Notes under the pieces: model-generated
Seen by the model: the letters and a program-made list of their open reading frames with translations, nothing else
Database searches by the model: none
What the model was told of the DNA's origin: nothing
Made by a program: the position numbers and the translations under genes
Assembly: GCF_014646355.1 (NCBI RefSeq)
Contig: NZ_BMNH01000010.1
Coordinates: forward strand, 62,001-126,000
DNA: 64,000 nucleotides
Direction of reading: 5' to 3'
DNA from: Nonomuraea cavernae
GTDB lineage: Bacteria; Actinomycetota; Actinomycetes; Streptosporangiales; Streptosporangiaceae
In this document: positions 18,076 through 26,664 of the stretch, piece by piece
Layout: every line of letters begins with the position of its first letter
Position numbering within the stretch: position 1 is the first letter of the stretch

Positions 18076-19902
18076 TTACGACTTCGACTTGATCATGCCG
18101 GTCTGGATCCACACGCCGGACAGGAGCACCTTGGCGCCGGAGCGGAGGATCTCGTCGTCCGTGGGCCAGCCGGTGAAGCGGCTGTTGTTGACGAACTGGT
18201 TGTTGACGTAGTCCCAGAGCTGGATGACCGGCAGGTCCTGGTTGGCCGCCTTGGCCAGCTGCGCCATGATCGGCTTGGCCTCCTCCTCGGTGGAGGAGTT
18301 GAGCTTGGCGGTCAGCTCACCGGGGTTGACCTTGGTGCCGTCGACCTCGATCTCCTCGGGGCCGCCCATCCAGTTGCCGTTCTTGCCGGCGGGGGAGTGC
18401 GAGACCTTGCCCGCGATGTTGTTCCAGCCGTTGGAGCGGCCGTACAGACGCTGGTAGATGTCGTACGGCGCGGGGCCGAGCGCCATCAGCCAGAAGCCGG
18501 CGTCGTACTTGCCCGCGTCCAGCTCCTCAAGGTAGAGCGGGAAGTCGGCGGTGGTCACGACCTCCGCGTCGATGCCGACCTTGATCAGCTGGCTCTTGAT
18601 GTTCTCCTGGGCCGACAGCCAGTCGGAGAAGCCGGCCGGCGCGTGCATGGACACCTTCCACGGCTTGCCGTCGGCCAGGGTCCACTTGCCGTCCTTCTTC
18701 GTCAGGCCGGCCGTCTTGAACTCCTCCTCGGCCTTCGCGACGTCGGTCTTGTACGGCTCGAGCGCGCCCAGCGTGTCGGGGATCCAGGCCTGCGCGGCCT
18801 TCTGGTGGATGCCGGTGGTCGTGACGGCCGCCGTGCCGCCCTCGGGAGAGGCGACCTTGGTGACCTCCTCGCGGTTGATCAGGTGGGCCAGGCCCCGGCG
18901 CACGTGCACGTTGTCGTACGGCTTCTTGGACTGGTTGAACGCCAGGCCCACGGCCACCGGCGAGTAGCCCTTGATGACGTCGCTGCCCGGCGCGGCCTTG
19001 ATCCGGTTCATCACGTCGGTCGGGGCGGCGACGAACGCCGAGTGGTCGAGCTTGCCGGCGGTCAGGTAGTTCCAGATCTGCTCGTTGCCGGTGTAGTTGA
19101 GGAACTTCACCTGGTCGGGGGCGACGTTGGCGGCGTTGAAGAAGTTCTTGTTCTTGACCAGCAGCGCCTCGCCCGGGTTGACCCGCTCCAGCACGAACGG
19201 GCCGGCCGAGACGTCCTTGGGCGGCGCGAAGGCGAGCACCTTCTCGCCGAGGGCCAGGATCTCCTCGCGCGCCTTCTCGGCGTCGGCGCCGTCGCCTCGG
19301 GAGGCCTTGAGCTTGTCCCAGAAGTCGGCGGGCAGCACGCTGGACCACACGTGCGCGGGCAGCACGATGGTGTCGAACACGCCTCGGGCGAACTTGGGGC
19401 TGGGGTTGGCCATGTCCTGCGTGATCTTCAGGGTCGCGTCGTCCACGACGGTGACCTCGGCGGCGGCTCCCGCCGCGCCGGGGGTGATCGAGAACGCCGT
19501 GCTGCCCTGCGTGTAGGCGACGCCGATGGAGAACTTGACGTCCTCGGCGGTGACGGGCTTGCCGTCGGACCACTTGGCGTTCGGCTGGAGCTTGAGGGTG
19601 ATGGCGGAGTTGTCGGGGGCGATCTCCCAGCTCGCCGCGATGCCGGGGAGAGCCTGGTTGGGATCCGTCAGATGGTTCTTGACCCAGGCGATGTTCATCG
19701 CGTTGTAGCCGACGAACGAGTTGCCCTTGGGCGCGTACGGGTTGGCCGGGGCCGACTGCTCAAGGCCGGGCCTGTTCACGTCGATCGTGGTGAAGAGCCC
19801 GCCGCCACCGCCCGAAGAGGACTTGTTGGTGGTGCCGCCGCCGCTGCACGCGGTGACGGTGGCGAGGCCCAGCAACGCCACTGCCGCTGCTAGTCGCTTC
19901 AT
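18076..19902 (-). CDS. Family-5 extracellular solute-binding lipoprotein
   Basis: 608-residue substrate-binding lipoprotein of the peptide/nickel/oligosaccharide family 5. A lipobox TVTAC places the lipid-anchored Cys at residue 19, followed by a Gly/Ser linker; the family signature region is ITLKLQPNAKWSDGKPVTAE and later LAFNQSKKPYDNVHVRRGLA. ATG at 19902 has the SD GGAG eight bases upstream. First gene of a five-gene importer operon (binding protein, two permeases, two ATPases) followed by the GNAT gene. The adjacency to murQ and namZ suggests muropeptides or MurNAc-containing sugars as cargo; this is inference, and ordinary peptides remain possible. Confidence 0.93.
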   Translation of the reverse strand: MKRLAAAVALLGLATVTACSGGGTTNKSSSGGGGGLFTTIDVNRPGLEQSAPANPYAPKGNSFVGYNAMNIAWVKNHLTDPNQALPGIAASWEIAPDNSAITLKLQPNAKWSDGKPVTAEDVKFSIGVAYTQGSTAFSITPGAAGAAAEVTVVDDATLKITQDMANPSPKFARGVFDTIVLPAHVWSSVLPADFWDKLKASRGDGADAEKAREEILALGEKVLAFAPPKDVSAGPFVLERVNPGEALLVKNKNFFNAANVAPDQVKFLNYTGNEQIWNYLTAGKLDHSAFVAAPTDVMNRIKAAPGSDVIKGYSPVAVGLAFNQSKKPYDNVHVRRGLAHLINREEVTKVASPEGGTAAVTTTGIHQKAAQAWIPDTLGALEPYKTDVAKAEEEFKTAGLTKKDGKWTLADGKPWKVSMHAPAGFSDWLSAQENIKSQLIKVGIDAEVVTTADFPLYLEELDAGKYDAGFWLMALGPAPYDIYQRLYGRSNGWNNIAGKVSHSPAGKNGNWMGGPEEIEVDGTKVNPGELTAKLNSSTEEEAKPIMAQLAKAANQDLPVIQLWDYVNNQFVNNSRFTGWPTDDEILRSGAKVLLSGVWIQTGMIKSKS

Positions 19903-20008
19903 AATGCCGCTCCGGGGGATGTCGGACCTGTTAAAGATCTGTGGGATTGACCGGACCCTACGGTCACGCCAGGGGTGCGTCAATAATCTCCAGACGTTGT
20001 GAGGTTAA

Positions 20009-20024
20009 TGTAACTTTCCTTCAT
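20009..20024. promoter_or_regulatory. Candidate operator upstream of the ABC importer operon
   Basis: TGTAACTTTCCTTCAT matches the murQ-namZ motif at 12025-12040 in 12 of 16 positions. Overlapping it, GTTA-ATG-TAAC at 20004-20014 is a small palindrome. It lies about 107 bp upstream of the importer's first ATG. Confidence 0.4.
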
Positions 20025-20064
20025 CTCCTCGCACAATGGCGCTCGGCTTCACGGTGCTGGGAGG

Positions 20065-21048
20065 TCAGGTAAAGAGCAGGACGGCGGCGCCGCTGACCCG
20101 GTCGTTGGCGAGGTCGGTCAGCGCCCGGTCGGCGGATTCGAACGGGTAGGGCGTGATCGTCACGTGTGGGGGACGGGTGAGCGCCACGTCGAGGTAGGCC
20201 CGGCCGTCGTCACGGGTGTTGGCGGTCACGCTCCGCAGGGTCCGCTCTTGGAACAGATGCCGCTGGTAATTCAGTTGAGGGATGTCGGTGAGATGGATCC
20301 CCGCGACTGCCAGAGTACCCCCGCGTTCGAGTGCTTCGAGCGCAGCTGGTACGAGGGTCCCCACCGGCGCGAACAGGATCGCCGCGTCGAGCGGCTCGGG
20401 CGGCTCGGTGGCGCCGGCGGAGGCGGCTCCGAGCTCCAGCGCGAGCTCCCGCGCGGCCGGGGCCCGGGTCACCACATGCACGGTCGCGCCCTGGGCGATG
20501 GCGGCCTGCGCGGTCAGGTGCGCCGACGCCCCGAACCCGTAGATGCCGAGCCGTCCCCCCTCGGGCAGCTCGCAGCGGAGCAGCGCCCGGTAGCCGATGA
20601 TCCCGGCGCAGAGCAACGGCGCCAGCCGCTCCGCCGGAACGTCCTCGGGCAGCGGGTAGGCGTAGGCGGCCGGGACCGTGAGGTATTCGGCGTAGCCGCC
20701 GTCCGCGTCCCAGCCGGTGTAGGCCGAGAAGGGGCACAGGTTCTCCGACCCGCGCAGGCAGTAGCGGCACGCGCCGCACGTCGACCTCAGCCAGGCGACC
20801 CCGGCCCGCGACCCCAGCGGCAGGCCCTCGCCGCCGACCACCCGCCCCACGACCTCGTGGCCGGGCGTGGTGCGCGGCCGGCGCGGCGGCAGGTCGCCCT
20901 CCGCCAGGTGCAGGTCGGTACGGCACACGCCGCACGCCTCCACCTTGACCAGCACCTCGCCCAGGCCGGGCTCGGGGATCGGCCGCTCCTCCATCACCAG
21001 GGGCCCGGTCGCCATCGGCCCCGGCTCGGCCACTGCCCACGCCCGCAT
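20065..21048 (-). CDS. Zinc-dependent alcohol dehydrogenase family protein
   Basis: 327-residue medium-chain dehydrogenase. Catalytic zinc site: GVCRTDLH and GHEVVGRVV; structural zinc lobe [15 protein letters not shown] (four Cys); nucleotide-binding region [21 protein letters not shown], where GFGASA replaces GxGxxG. The pattern resembles AdhA-like aldehyde-reducing enzymes. ATG at 21048 shares its A with the stop of the upstream gene (TGATG), so translation is coupled to the class IV aminotransferase; an in-frame GTG at 21063 is less likely. Substrate unknown. Confidence 0.92.
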   Translation of the reverse strand: MRAWAVAEPGPMATGPLVMEERPIPEPGLGEVLVKVEACGVCRTDLHLAEGDLPPRRPRTTPGHEVVGRVVGGEGLPLGSRAGVAWLRSTCGACRYCLRGSENLCPFSAYTGWDADGGYAEYLTVPAAYAYPLPEDVPAERLAPLLCAGIIGYRALLRCELPEGGRLGIYGFGASAHLTAQAAIAQGATVHVVTRAPAARELALELGAASAGATEPPEPLDAAILFAPVGTLVPAALEALERGGTLAVAGIHLTDIPQLNYQRHLFQERTLRSVTANTRDDGRAYLDVALTRPPHVTITPYPFESADRALTDLANDRVSGAAVLLFT

Positions 21049-21797
21049 CAGATCGGATCCCACGGCGTCTCCTCGTACCTTCCGATCAGCCGCGCCATGA
21101 TCTCCTCGTTCACCTTCAGCGTGAGGTCGTCGACGCGGCCCACCGGCACGACCCCGATCGAGTTGGCCAGGAACACCGCCCGGTGCGCCGGCAGCTCGGC
21201 GACCGTGAGCGGCCGGCGCACGCTCGGCAGCCCGCGCTCCAGCAGCCGCATCGTGACGCCCCGCAGCATCGGCGCGTCCGGCCAGACGATCCGCTCGCCG
21301 TCGAAGCAGCCCAGGTTGGTGATCGCGCCCTCGGAGATCCGGCCGTCGGGACCGACGAGCAGCGCCTCGTCATAGCCCGCCGCCCGGGCCCGCTCGCCCA
21401 GGTGGAGCTGGGGGAAGCCGCCGAGGTGCTTGAGGTGCGGCAGGAACCGCCGGTAGGCGGCCGAGACGACGGCGCGCGGCGTGGTGGCCGCCTCGGCCGG
21501 GGGCGTCGCGGTGGCGATCACGCGGACGCCGCCCCGCTCGGCCACGATGACCCGCACGCTCGCGTCGGGCTCGCCGCCGAGCGCCGCCCGGACCGAGGCC
21601 AGGACCAGCTCGCGGTCGAGGGGCACGCCGAACAGCTCGGCGTTGGCTTCCTCCAGGCGGTCGAGATGCAGGTCGAGGCCGCGCACCCGGCCCCGCCGCA
21701 CCTGCATCGCGGTGAAGTGGCCGTAGCGCGCGGCCATGGCCAGCCCCAGGTCGGCGGCGTCTCCCGGGCGGCCGTCGACGGCGACGCGATCGATCAC
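21048..21797 (-). CDS. Aminotransferase class IV protein
   Basis: 249-residue PLP enzyme of fold type IV (family of branched-chain aminotransferase, D-amino acid aminotransferase and aminodeoxychorismate lyase). Markers: [20 protein letters not shown] at the N-terminus, lysine in [10 protein letters not shown] as probable Schiff-base residue, and [16 protein letters not shown]. The activity cannot be assigned; an aminodeoxychorismate lyase-like role is possible. GTG at 21797 has TAGGCT six bases upstream and no SD, consistent with a leaderless transcript. First gene of a two-gene operon with the alcohol dehydrogenase. Confidence 0.88.
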   Translation of the reverse strand: MIDRVAVDGRPGDAADLGLAMAARYGHFTAMQVRRGRVRGLDLHLDRLEEANAELFGVPLDRELVLASVRAALGGEPDASVRVIVAERGGVRVIATATPPAEAATTPRAVVSAAYRRFLPHLKHLGGFPQLHLGERARAAGYDEALLVGPDGRISEGAITNLGCFDGERIVWPDAPMLRGVTMRLLERGLPSVRRPLTVAELPAHRAVFLANSIGVVPVGRVDDLTLKVNEEIMARLIGRYEETPWDPI

Positions 21798-21806
21798 CAG
21801 CCCAGC

Positions 21807-23012
21807 CTACGGAACGGCCAGCCGCGACATCGCCAGCGACGCGTACAGCGCCGCGCCGTCCGGCAGGACGGAGTCGTCGAACCGCGCCTCCGGCGAGTGG
21901 TTGTAGGGGGCGGAGGCCGGGTCGAGGTCCGGCGGGCAGGCGCCCAGGAAGACGAACGCGCCCGGCACCTGCTCCAGCACGTACGAGAAGTCCTCCGAGC
22001 CCATCACCGGCTGCGGGGTGACGAAGTAGCGGCCGGGGCCGAACAGCTCGTCGGCCGTCCGCCCGGCGAAACCGGCCTCGCCCGAGTCGTTGACCGTCAC
22101 CGGGTAGCCCATGCCGAACGACGCCTCCACGGTCAGCCCGTGGGCGGCGGCGATGCCCTCGACCAGCTCGACCAGTCGCCGCTTCACCGCCTTGCGGTTG
22201 TCCGGGCTGAACGTCCGGACCGTCGCCTCGAAGTACGCCTCGTCGGGGATCACGTTGTCCGTGGTACCCGCGTGGAACTGGCCCACGGTCACCACCACCG
22301 GATCGAACACGTCGAACGTCCTGGTGACCATCGCCTGCAGCGCCGACACCATCTCGCAGCCGGCCTGGATCGGGTCGAGCGCGCGGTGCGGGGAGGAGCC
22401 GTGGCCGCCGCGCCCCTTGACCGTGACGGCGAACACGTCGGCCGCCGCCATGATCGGCCCCGGCCGTGAGGCGAACAGGCCGGGCGGCAGCATCGCCGAG
22501 ACGACGTGCATGCCGTACGCGGCGACGGGCCGGGCGCCCGCCGCGTCGAGCACGCCCTCGCCGATCATGTGCCGGGCGCCCTCGTGCCCTTCCTCGCCCG
22601 GCTGGAACATGAAGATCACGTCGCCGGCGAGCCGCTCGCGCCGCGCGCTCAGCAGGTGCGCCGCGCCCGCCAGCATCGCGGTGTGCAGGTCGTGGCCGCA
22701 GGCGTGCATCTGACCGTCGATCCGTGAGATGAACGGCAGGTCGTTGCGCTCGGCGACGGGCAGCGCGTCCATGTCGCCGCGCAGCAGGACCGAGGGCGCC
22801 TCCGCGCCGCCGCCCGCGCCCCCGCGCAGCACGGCCGTGACCGAGCTGAGCGTCGTCCCCGTCGTGATCTCCAGGGGGAGGCCGTCGAGTGCCTGGAGGA
22901 CCTTCTCCTGCGTGCGCGGCAGGGTGAGGCCGACCTCGGGCGTCGTGTGCAGCGAGTGGCGCAGCCGGACGAGCTCGTCTCGCATGTCATGGGCGGATTC
23001 GGTGAACGACAT
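21807..23012 (-). CDS. M20-family metallo-amidohydrolase (hippurate hydrolase-like)
   Basis: 401-residue peptidase M20D/amidohydrolase that cleaves N-acyl amino acids or similar amides. Metal and catalytic motifs: [45 protein letters not shown], and the dimerisation-domain [15 protein letters not shown]. The C-terminal metal ligand lies in [17 protein letters not shown] at 23012 is chosen; ATG at 23027 in the same frame adds MNNVP. A TATATG hexamer at 23030-23025 suggests a very short or absent 5' leader. It ends 9 bp before the aminotransferase start. Confidence 0.92.
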   Translation of the reverse strand: MSFTESAHDMRDELVRLRHSLHTTPEVGLTLPRTQEKVLQALDGLPLEITTGTTLSSVTAVLRGGAGGGAEAPSVLLRGDMDALPVAERNDLPFISRIDGQMHACGHDLHTAMLAGAAHLLSARRERLAGDVIFMFQPGEEGHEGARHMIGEGVLDAAGARPVAAYGMHVVSAMLPPGLFASRPGPIMAAADVFAVTVKGRGGHGSSPHRALDPIQAGCEMVSALQAMVTRTFDVFDPVVVTVGQFHAGTTDNVIPDEAYFEATVRTFSPDNRKAVKRRLVELVEGIAAAHGLTVEASFGMGYPVTVNDSGEAGFAGRTADELFGPGRYFVTPQPVMGSEDFSYVLEQVPGAFVFLGACPPDLDPASAPYNHSPEARFDDSVLPDGAALYASLAMSRLAVP

Positions 23013-23024
23013 GGGGACATTGTT

Positions 23025-23072
23025 CATATACCGGGTACGGAACAGGCAACCCCCGATCGATACGATGGTGCG
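23025..23072. promoter_or_regulatory. Divergent leaderless promoter region
   Basis: Between the M20 gene (-) and the HAD gene (+). The + strand has TACGAT (23061-23066) exactly 6 nt before GTG 23073; the - strand has TATATG (23030-23025) 12 nt before ATG 23012. No SD precedes either start. Confidence 0.45.
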
Positions 23073-23852
23073 GTGGCTGAGCGTAAACAGATCGACTACT
23101 GGTTGTCCGACATGGACGGCGTTCTGGTGCACGAAGGCAGGCCGGTCCCGGGCGCCGACGAGTTCATCAAGCGGCTGAGCGACTCGGGCAAGCCGTTCAG
23201 GGTGCTGACCAACAACTCGATCTACACCCAGCGCGACCTTTCGGTACGGCTCGCCGCCGCTGGCCTCCACGTGCCGCCCTCGTCGATCTGGACCTCCGCG
23301 CTGGCCACCGCCGAGTTCCTGGACGACCAGCGGCCCGGCGGCTCCGCCTATGTGATCGGTGAGGCCGGGCTCACCACGGCCCTGCACGACGCCGGCTACG
23401 TGCTGACCGACCTCGACCCCGACTACGTGGTGCTGGGCGAGACCCGGACCTACAGCTTCACCCAGATCACCCGGGCGATCCGCCTCATCGAAGGTGGCTC
23501 GCGATTCATCGCGACAAATCCGGATCCGGTGGGGCCGTCCACCGAGGGCTCCCTTCCCGCCTGCGGCGCCGTCGCCGCGCTGATCACCAAGGCGACCGGC
23601 GTCGAGCCCTACTTCGTCGGCAAGCCCAATCCCCGGATGATGCGCGGCGCCCTCAACAAGATCGAGGGTCACAGCGAGACCACCGCCATGATCGGCGACC
23701 GCATGGACACCGACATCGTCTGCGGCATGGAGGCCGGGCTCTACACCATCCTCGTGCTCACCGGCGTCATGCGGCGGCACCAGATCGACCGCTTCCCCTT
23801 CCGGCCCTCGCTGGTGGTCGACTCGGTCGCCGATCTCATCGACCTGGTCTGA
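23073..23852 (+). CDS. HAD-IIA family phosphatase (NagD-like)
   Basis: 259-residue HAD hydrolase. Motif I is [11 protein letters not shown], motif II LTNNS, the type-IIA cap lies between about residues 75 and 180, motif III is GKPNPRMM and motif [19 protein letters not shown]. Family members dephosphorylate nucleotides or sugar phosphates (E. coli NagD acts on UMP). GTG at 23073 is preferred because of the -10 at the right leaderless distance; the longer upstream frame runs through the M20 gene. The substrate is not deducible. Confidence 0.9.
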   Translation: MAERKQIDYWLSDMDGVLVHEGRPVPGADEFIKRLSDSGKPFRVLTNNSIYTQRDLSVRLAAAGLHVPPSSIWTSALATAEFLDDQRPGGSAYVIGEAGLTTALHDAGYVLTDLDPDYVVLGETRTYSFTQITRAIRLIEGGSRFIATNPDPVGPSTEGSLPACGAVAALITKATGVEPYFVGKPNPRMMRGALNKIEGHSETTAMIGDRMDTDIVCGMEAGLYTILVLTGVMRRHQIDRFPFRPSLVVDSVADLIDLV

Positions 23853-23861
23853 GCCTGGCCG

Positions 23862-23890
23862 CCATACCTGACGGCGGCTGACGGGTATGG
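23862..23890. terminator. Hairpin between HAD and DinB-like genes
   Basis: CCATACC (23862-23868) and GGTATGG (23884-23890) are exact inverted arms with a 15-nt loop; partial pairing continues outward (CCTGGCC with GGTGGCAGG). It starts 10 bp after the HAD stop and ends 16 bp before the next ATG, so it could be either a terminator or an operator/5' UTR structure. Confidence 0.4.
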
Positions 23891-23906
23891 GTGGCAGGCT
23901 GGCCCC

Positions 23907-24536
23907 ATGAACCGCGTCTACCTGGAGTTCGGCCCCAAGAAGGTCTTCGCCTGCTCGCTGGACTGGCCCGGCTGGTGCCGGGTGGCCAAGGGCGAGCAGC
24001 CGGCCGTCGACCTGCTCACGGACTACGTGCCGCGCTACCGCGTGATCGCCGAGCGGGCCGGGCTGACCTTCGAGCCGGGCCCGCCGGAGATCGTCGAACG
24101 GCTGCCGGGCGGAACGAGCACCGACTTCGGCGCGCCGGAGGCCAGGCCCGAGGCAGACCACGAGCCGCTCGACGCCGAGCGGGCCGGGCGTGACGTGGCC
24201 GTGCTGCGGGCCGCGTGGGAGCTGTTCGACGAGGTCGTGGCGGTCTCGCCGGAAGAGCTGCGCAAGGGGCCACGCGGGGGCGGGCGCGATCTGACGAAGA
24301 TCTATCACCACGTCGTCGACGCCGAGCGCTCCTACGCCCGCAAGGTGGGTGTGCGGCACAAGCCGTACACCTCGCGCCAGGACCGTGACGCGATGCGCGA
24401 CGAGCTCGCCGAGGTGCTGTCACGCCCCTGGGAGCCGCCCGCGGTCACCGCCTGGCCGCCCCGCTACGCCGTGCGCAAACTCGCCTGGCACGTCATCGAC
24501 CACCTGTGGGAGATCGAGGACCGCCGGGAGGGATGA
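23907..24536 (+). CDS. DinB-like hypothetical protein
   Basis: 209-residue cytoplasmic protein. The second half (LRAAWELFDEVVAVSPEELR ... TKIYHHVVDAERSYARKVG ... VRKLAWHVIDHLWEIEDRR) has the helical layout and spaced histidines of the DinB/YfiT metal-binding four-helix bundle, with putative ligands His in IYHHVVDAE and in WHVIDHLWE. The N-terminal 75 residues (MNRVYLEFGPKKVFACSLDWPGW) are outside the DinB fold and unrecognised. Its 3' end overlaps the convergent Nudix gene by 44 bp. The function is unknown. Confidence 0.75.
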   Translation: MNRVYLEFGPKKVFACSLDWPGWCRVAKGEQPAVDLLTDYVPRYRVIAERAGLTFEPGPPEIVERLPGGTSTDFGAPEARPEADHEPLDAERAGRDVAVLRAAWELFDEVVAVSPEELRKGPRGGGRDLTKIYHHVVDAERSYARKVGVRHKPYTSRQDRDAMRDELAEVLSRPWEPPAVTAWPPRYAVRKLAWHVIDHLWEIEDRREG

Positions 24537-24966
24537 GGCCGGGGAGGGCCGTGATGGTGGCCGACAGGTAGTAGGCGACCGGCTCCGGCACGACGTGCCG
24601 GGAGGTGATCTCCGAGCGGCGCAGCGGCAGCCGGACCACCTCGTAGTGCCCGCGCGCGGGGTCCTCCAGCTCCGGGCCGTGGCGCAGCGCCGGATCCAGG
24701 GTGACCAGGCGGCAGCCGTACACGTGCTGGGTTTTGATCCCGCCCTGCCAGGGGTAACTCACCGTGGTCAGCGGGGTGACGCCGGAGACGGTGGCGCCCA
24801 GCTCCTCGAGGAGCTCCCTGTGCAGGGTGTCCTCGAGCGTGGCGTCGTCCGGCTCGACGTGACCGCCCGGCACCGACCAGTAGACCTGGCGGCCGGGCAC
24901 GGTGCGCCGGAAGATCATCAGGCGTTCGTCATGATCGAGCAGGACACCGCGGACACTCGGTCGCAT
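24493..24966 (-). CDS. Nudix hydrolase
   Basis: 157-residue Nudix-fold pyrophosphatase. The Nudix box GHVEPDDATLEDTLHRELLE followed by ELGA has the glutamates of Gx5Ex7REUxEExGU in register (residues ~36-58). The substrate (a nucleoside diphosphate derivative) is not determinable. The C-terminal 20 residues are Pro/Gly-rich and lie in the convergent overlap with the DinB-like gene. ATG at 24966 is the first start consistent with the fold (MRPSVRGVLLDHDERLM). Confidence 0.9.
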   Translation of the reverse strand: MRPSVRGVLLDHDERLMIFRRTVPGRQVYWSVPGGHVEPDDATLEDTLHRELLEELGATVSGVTPLTTVSYPWQGGIKTQHVYGCRLVTLDPALRHGPELEDPARGHYEVVRLPLRRSEITSRHVVPEPVAYYLSATITALPGLIPPGGPRSPTGGR

Positions 24967-24994
24967 AGGGGCACTTTATTGGACGGTGGCCGTC

Positions 24995-25013
24995 CTCGGG
25001 TAGCCTAACCTAC
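24995..25013. promoter_or_regulatory. Candidate iron box (IdeR/DmdR type) before the desaturase gene
   Basis: The 19-mer CTCGGGTAGCCTAACCTAC matches the actinobacterial iron-box pattern TTAGGTTAGCCTAACCTAA at 15 of 19 positions, including an unbroken AGCCTAACCTA core. It lies 31-49 bp upstream of the ATG and overlaps -10-like TAGCCT/TAACCT hexamers, so an iron-loaded repressor there would block transcription. No experimental support. Confidence 0.5.
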
Positions 25014-25043
25014 GGTGCCGTAACCTGAAGGAGAGGATCTTCT

Positions 25044-25970
25044 ATGGCGATGTCTCAGACGGAGCTGCTGCACGAGCTGGAGCCCGTGGTGGCAGGGGAG
25101 CTCGACCGTCATCACCAGATGGCCAAGGAGTGGTTCCCGCACGAGTACGTCCCGTGGAGCGAAGGCCGTGACTTCGACGGCTTCTACCAGGGCGAGGCCT
25201 GGCAGGAGAGCGACTCCAAGATTCCCGAGGCCGCTCGTGTCTCGCTCATCGTCAATCTCCTGACCGAGGACAATCTGCCCAGCTACCACCATGAGATCGC
25301 CACGACGTTCGGCCGCGACGGCGCGTGGGGCACGTGGGTGCACCGCTGGACCGCCGAGGAGGACCGGCACGGCACGGCGATCCGCGACTACCTGACCGTG
25401 ACGCGCGCGGTCGACCCCGTCGCGCTGGAGCGGGCCCGCATGACCCACATGGAAGCCGGCTACATCACCGACTACGGGACCATGCTCCAGCAGTTGGCCT
25501 ACGTCTCCTTCCAGGAGCTGGCCACCCGCATCGCGCACCGCAACACCGGCAAGGCCTCGGGCGACGAGGGCTGCGAGCGGCTGCTGGCCCGCATCGCCGC
25601 CGACGAGAACCTGCACATGCTCTTCTACCGCAACCTGCTCAAGGCGGCCTTCGAGCTCGACCCCAACCAGACCATGCGGGCCGTGACCGACGTCGTCACC
25701 ACCTTCCAGATGCCGGGCTCCAGCATCGAGGGCTTCACCCGCAAGGCCATGATCATCGCCCATGAGGGCATCTACGACCTGCGCCTCCACCTCGACGACG
25801 TGCTCATGCCCGTGCTGCGGCAGTGGGCCGTCTTCGACAAGACCGGTCTCGACGCCGAGGGTGAGCGGGCCCGCGAGGAGCTGGCCGCGTTCCTGGCCAA
25901 GACCGAGACCACGGCCGCCAGGTTCGTCGCGCGCAGGGAGGAGCGAAAGGCGCGCGCCGCCCTGCGCTGA
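25044..25970 (+). CDS. Acyl-[ACP] desaturase (DesA-like, soluble di-iron)
   Basis: 308-residue soluble fatty-acid desaturase of the ferritin-like type found in mycobacteria (DesA1/DesA2 class), inserting a double bond into ACP-bound acyl chains with O2 and reduced ferredoxin. Di-iron ligands are visible in LLTEDNLPSYH, TAEEDRHGTAI (EExRH) and AADENLHMLFYRN (DExxH). No membrane segments. ATG at 25044 follows the SD GAAGGAGAGG. A candidate iron box in the promoter suggests iron-dependent control, which is sensible for a di-iron enzyme. Supplies unsaturated fatty acids for membrane lipids (family knowledge). Confidence 0.94.
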   Translation: MAMSQTELLHELEPVVAGELDRHHQMAKEWFPHEYVPWSEGRDFDGFYQGEAWQESDSKIPEAARVSLIVNLLTEDNLPSYHHEIATTFGRDGAWGTWVHRWTAEEDRHGTAIRDYLTVTRAVDPVALERARMTHMEAGYITDYGTMLQQLAYVSFQELATRIAHRNTGKASGDEGCERLLARIAADENLHMLFYRNLLKAAFELDPNQTMRAVTDVVTTFQMPGSSIEGFTRKAMIIAHEGIYDLRLHLDDVLMPVLRQWAVFDKTGLDAEGERAREELAAFLAKTETTAARFVARREERKARAALR

Positions 25971-26041
25971 CCGGAGGGCGTCGTCGCCGGCGCCCTGATG
26001 AACCCGGTCGCCTCTTGACCGGCGGCTGGTCTTGGTCATCC

Positions 26042-26072
26042 CCGACATCGGGCAGGTTTCCGACATCGGGCA
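26042..26072. promoter_or_regulatory. Two 13-bp direct repeats upstream of FMN reductase
   Basis: CCGACATCGGGCA occurs at 26042-26054 and 26060-26072, 18 bp from start to start; each copy contains a CCGA/TCGG mini-palindrome. They lie about 30-60 bp upstream of the GTG start, a typical position for a regulator binding as a tandem dimer. No matching regulator is identified. Confidence 0.4.
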
Positions 26073-26099
26073 CACATCGAGACCCTGCGGGAGTAGAGG

Positions 26100-26663
26100 G
26101 TGCGAATCATTGGAATTGCCGCCAGCCTCCACGCAGGGTCCTTCGTCAACCGGCTGCTCACGGCGGTGGGCCGCGAGCTGCCGCCCGGGGTGCGGTTCGG
26201 CTGCTGGCGGCACCTGGCCGAGGTGCCGCCCTACGTTCCCGGGCCGCCGCCCGAGCCGGTGGCGGGGCTGCTCCGGTCGCTGGACGAGGCCGACGGGCTG
26301 GTGCTGACCGCGCCCGAGCACAGCCTGCTGCCGGCCGAGCTGACCCACACGCTGGGCTGGCTGTCGGCCTTCGGGGCGCTCGCGGGCAAGCACGCCGCCG
26401 TGATGAGCGCCAGCGCGCGGGCCTGCGGCGCCATGTGGGCGCAGGCCGAGCTGTACAAGGAGCTGTCCGCCGCGGGAGCCGTGGTGATGGGCGGTGAGCT
26501 GGTGCTCTCGCCCGTCTGCCCGCACTTCGACGAGAAGGGCCGGCTGGTCGCGTGCTACCTCCGAGACCAGGTGCTCGATGTGATCCGCCAGCTCTGCCCG
26601 GTGTCCGTCGGCCAGCCGGTCTTCGGGGACTCCGCCCGCAGAGAGCCGGCCTTCTCGGCCTGA
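26100..26663 (+). CDS. NADPH-dependent FMN reductase-like flavoprotein
   Basis: 187-residue flavodoxin-fold protein. Starts MRIIGIAASLHAGSFVNRLL (the S-x-[RH]-x-x-S/N FMN phosphate loop of the family is IAASLHAGSF) and has LVLTAPEHSLLPAELTHTLG, equivalent to the PEYNxSxPxxLKNxxDW motif, with the typical Tyr replaced by His. GTG at 26100 has the SD GGGAGTAGAG. Its stop is 2 bp from the convergent GntR stop. The role (quinone, flavin or chromate reduction) cannot be specified. Confidence 0.82.
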   Translation: MRIIGIAASLHAGSFVNRLLTAVGRELPPGVRFGCWRHLAEVPPYVPGPPPEPVAGLLRSLDEADGLVLTAPEHSLLPAELTHTLGWLSAFGALAGKHAAVMSASARACGAMWAQAELYKELSAAGAVVMGGELVLSPVCPHFDEKGRLVACYLRDQVLDVIRQLCPVSVGQPVFGDSARREPAFSA

Positions 26664-26664
26664 C

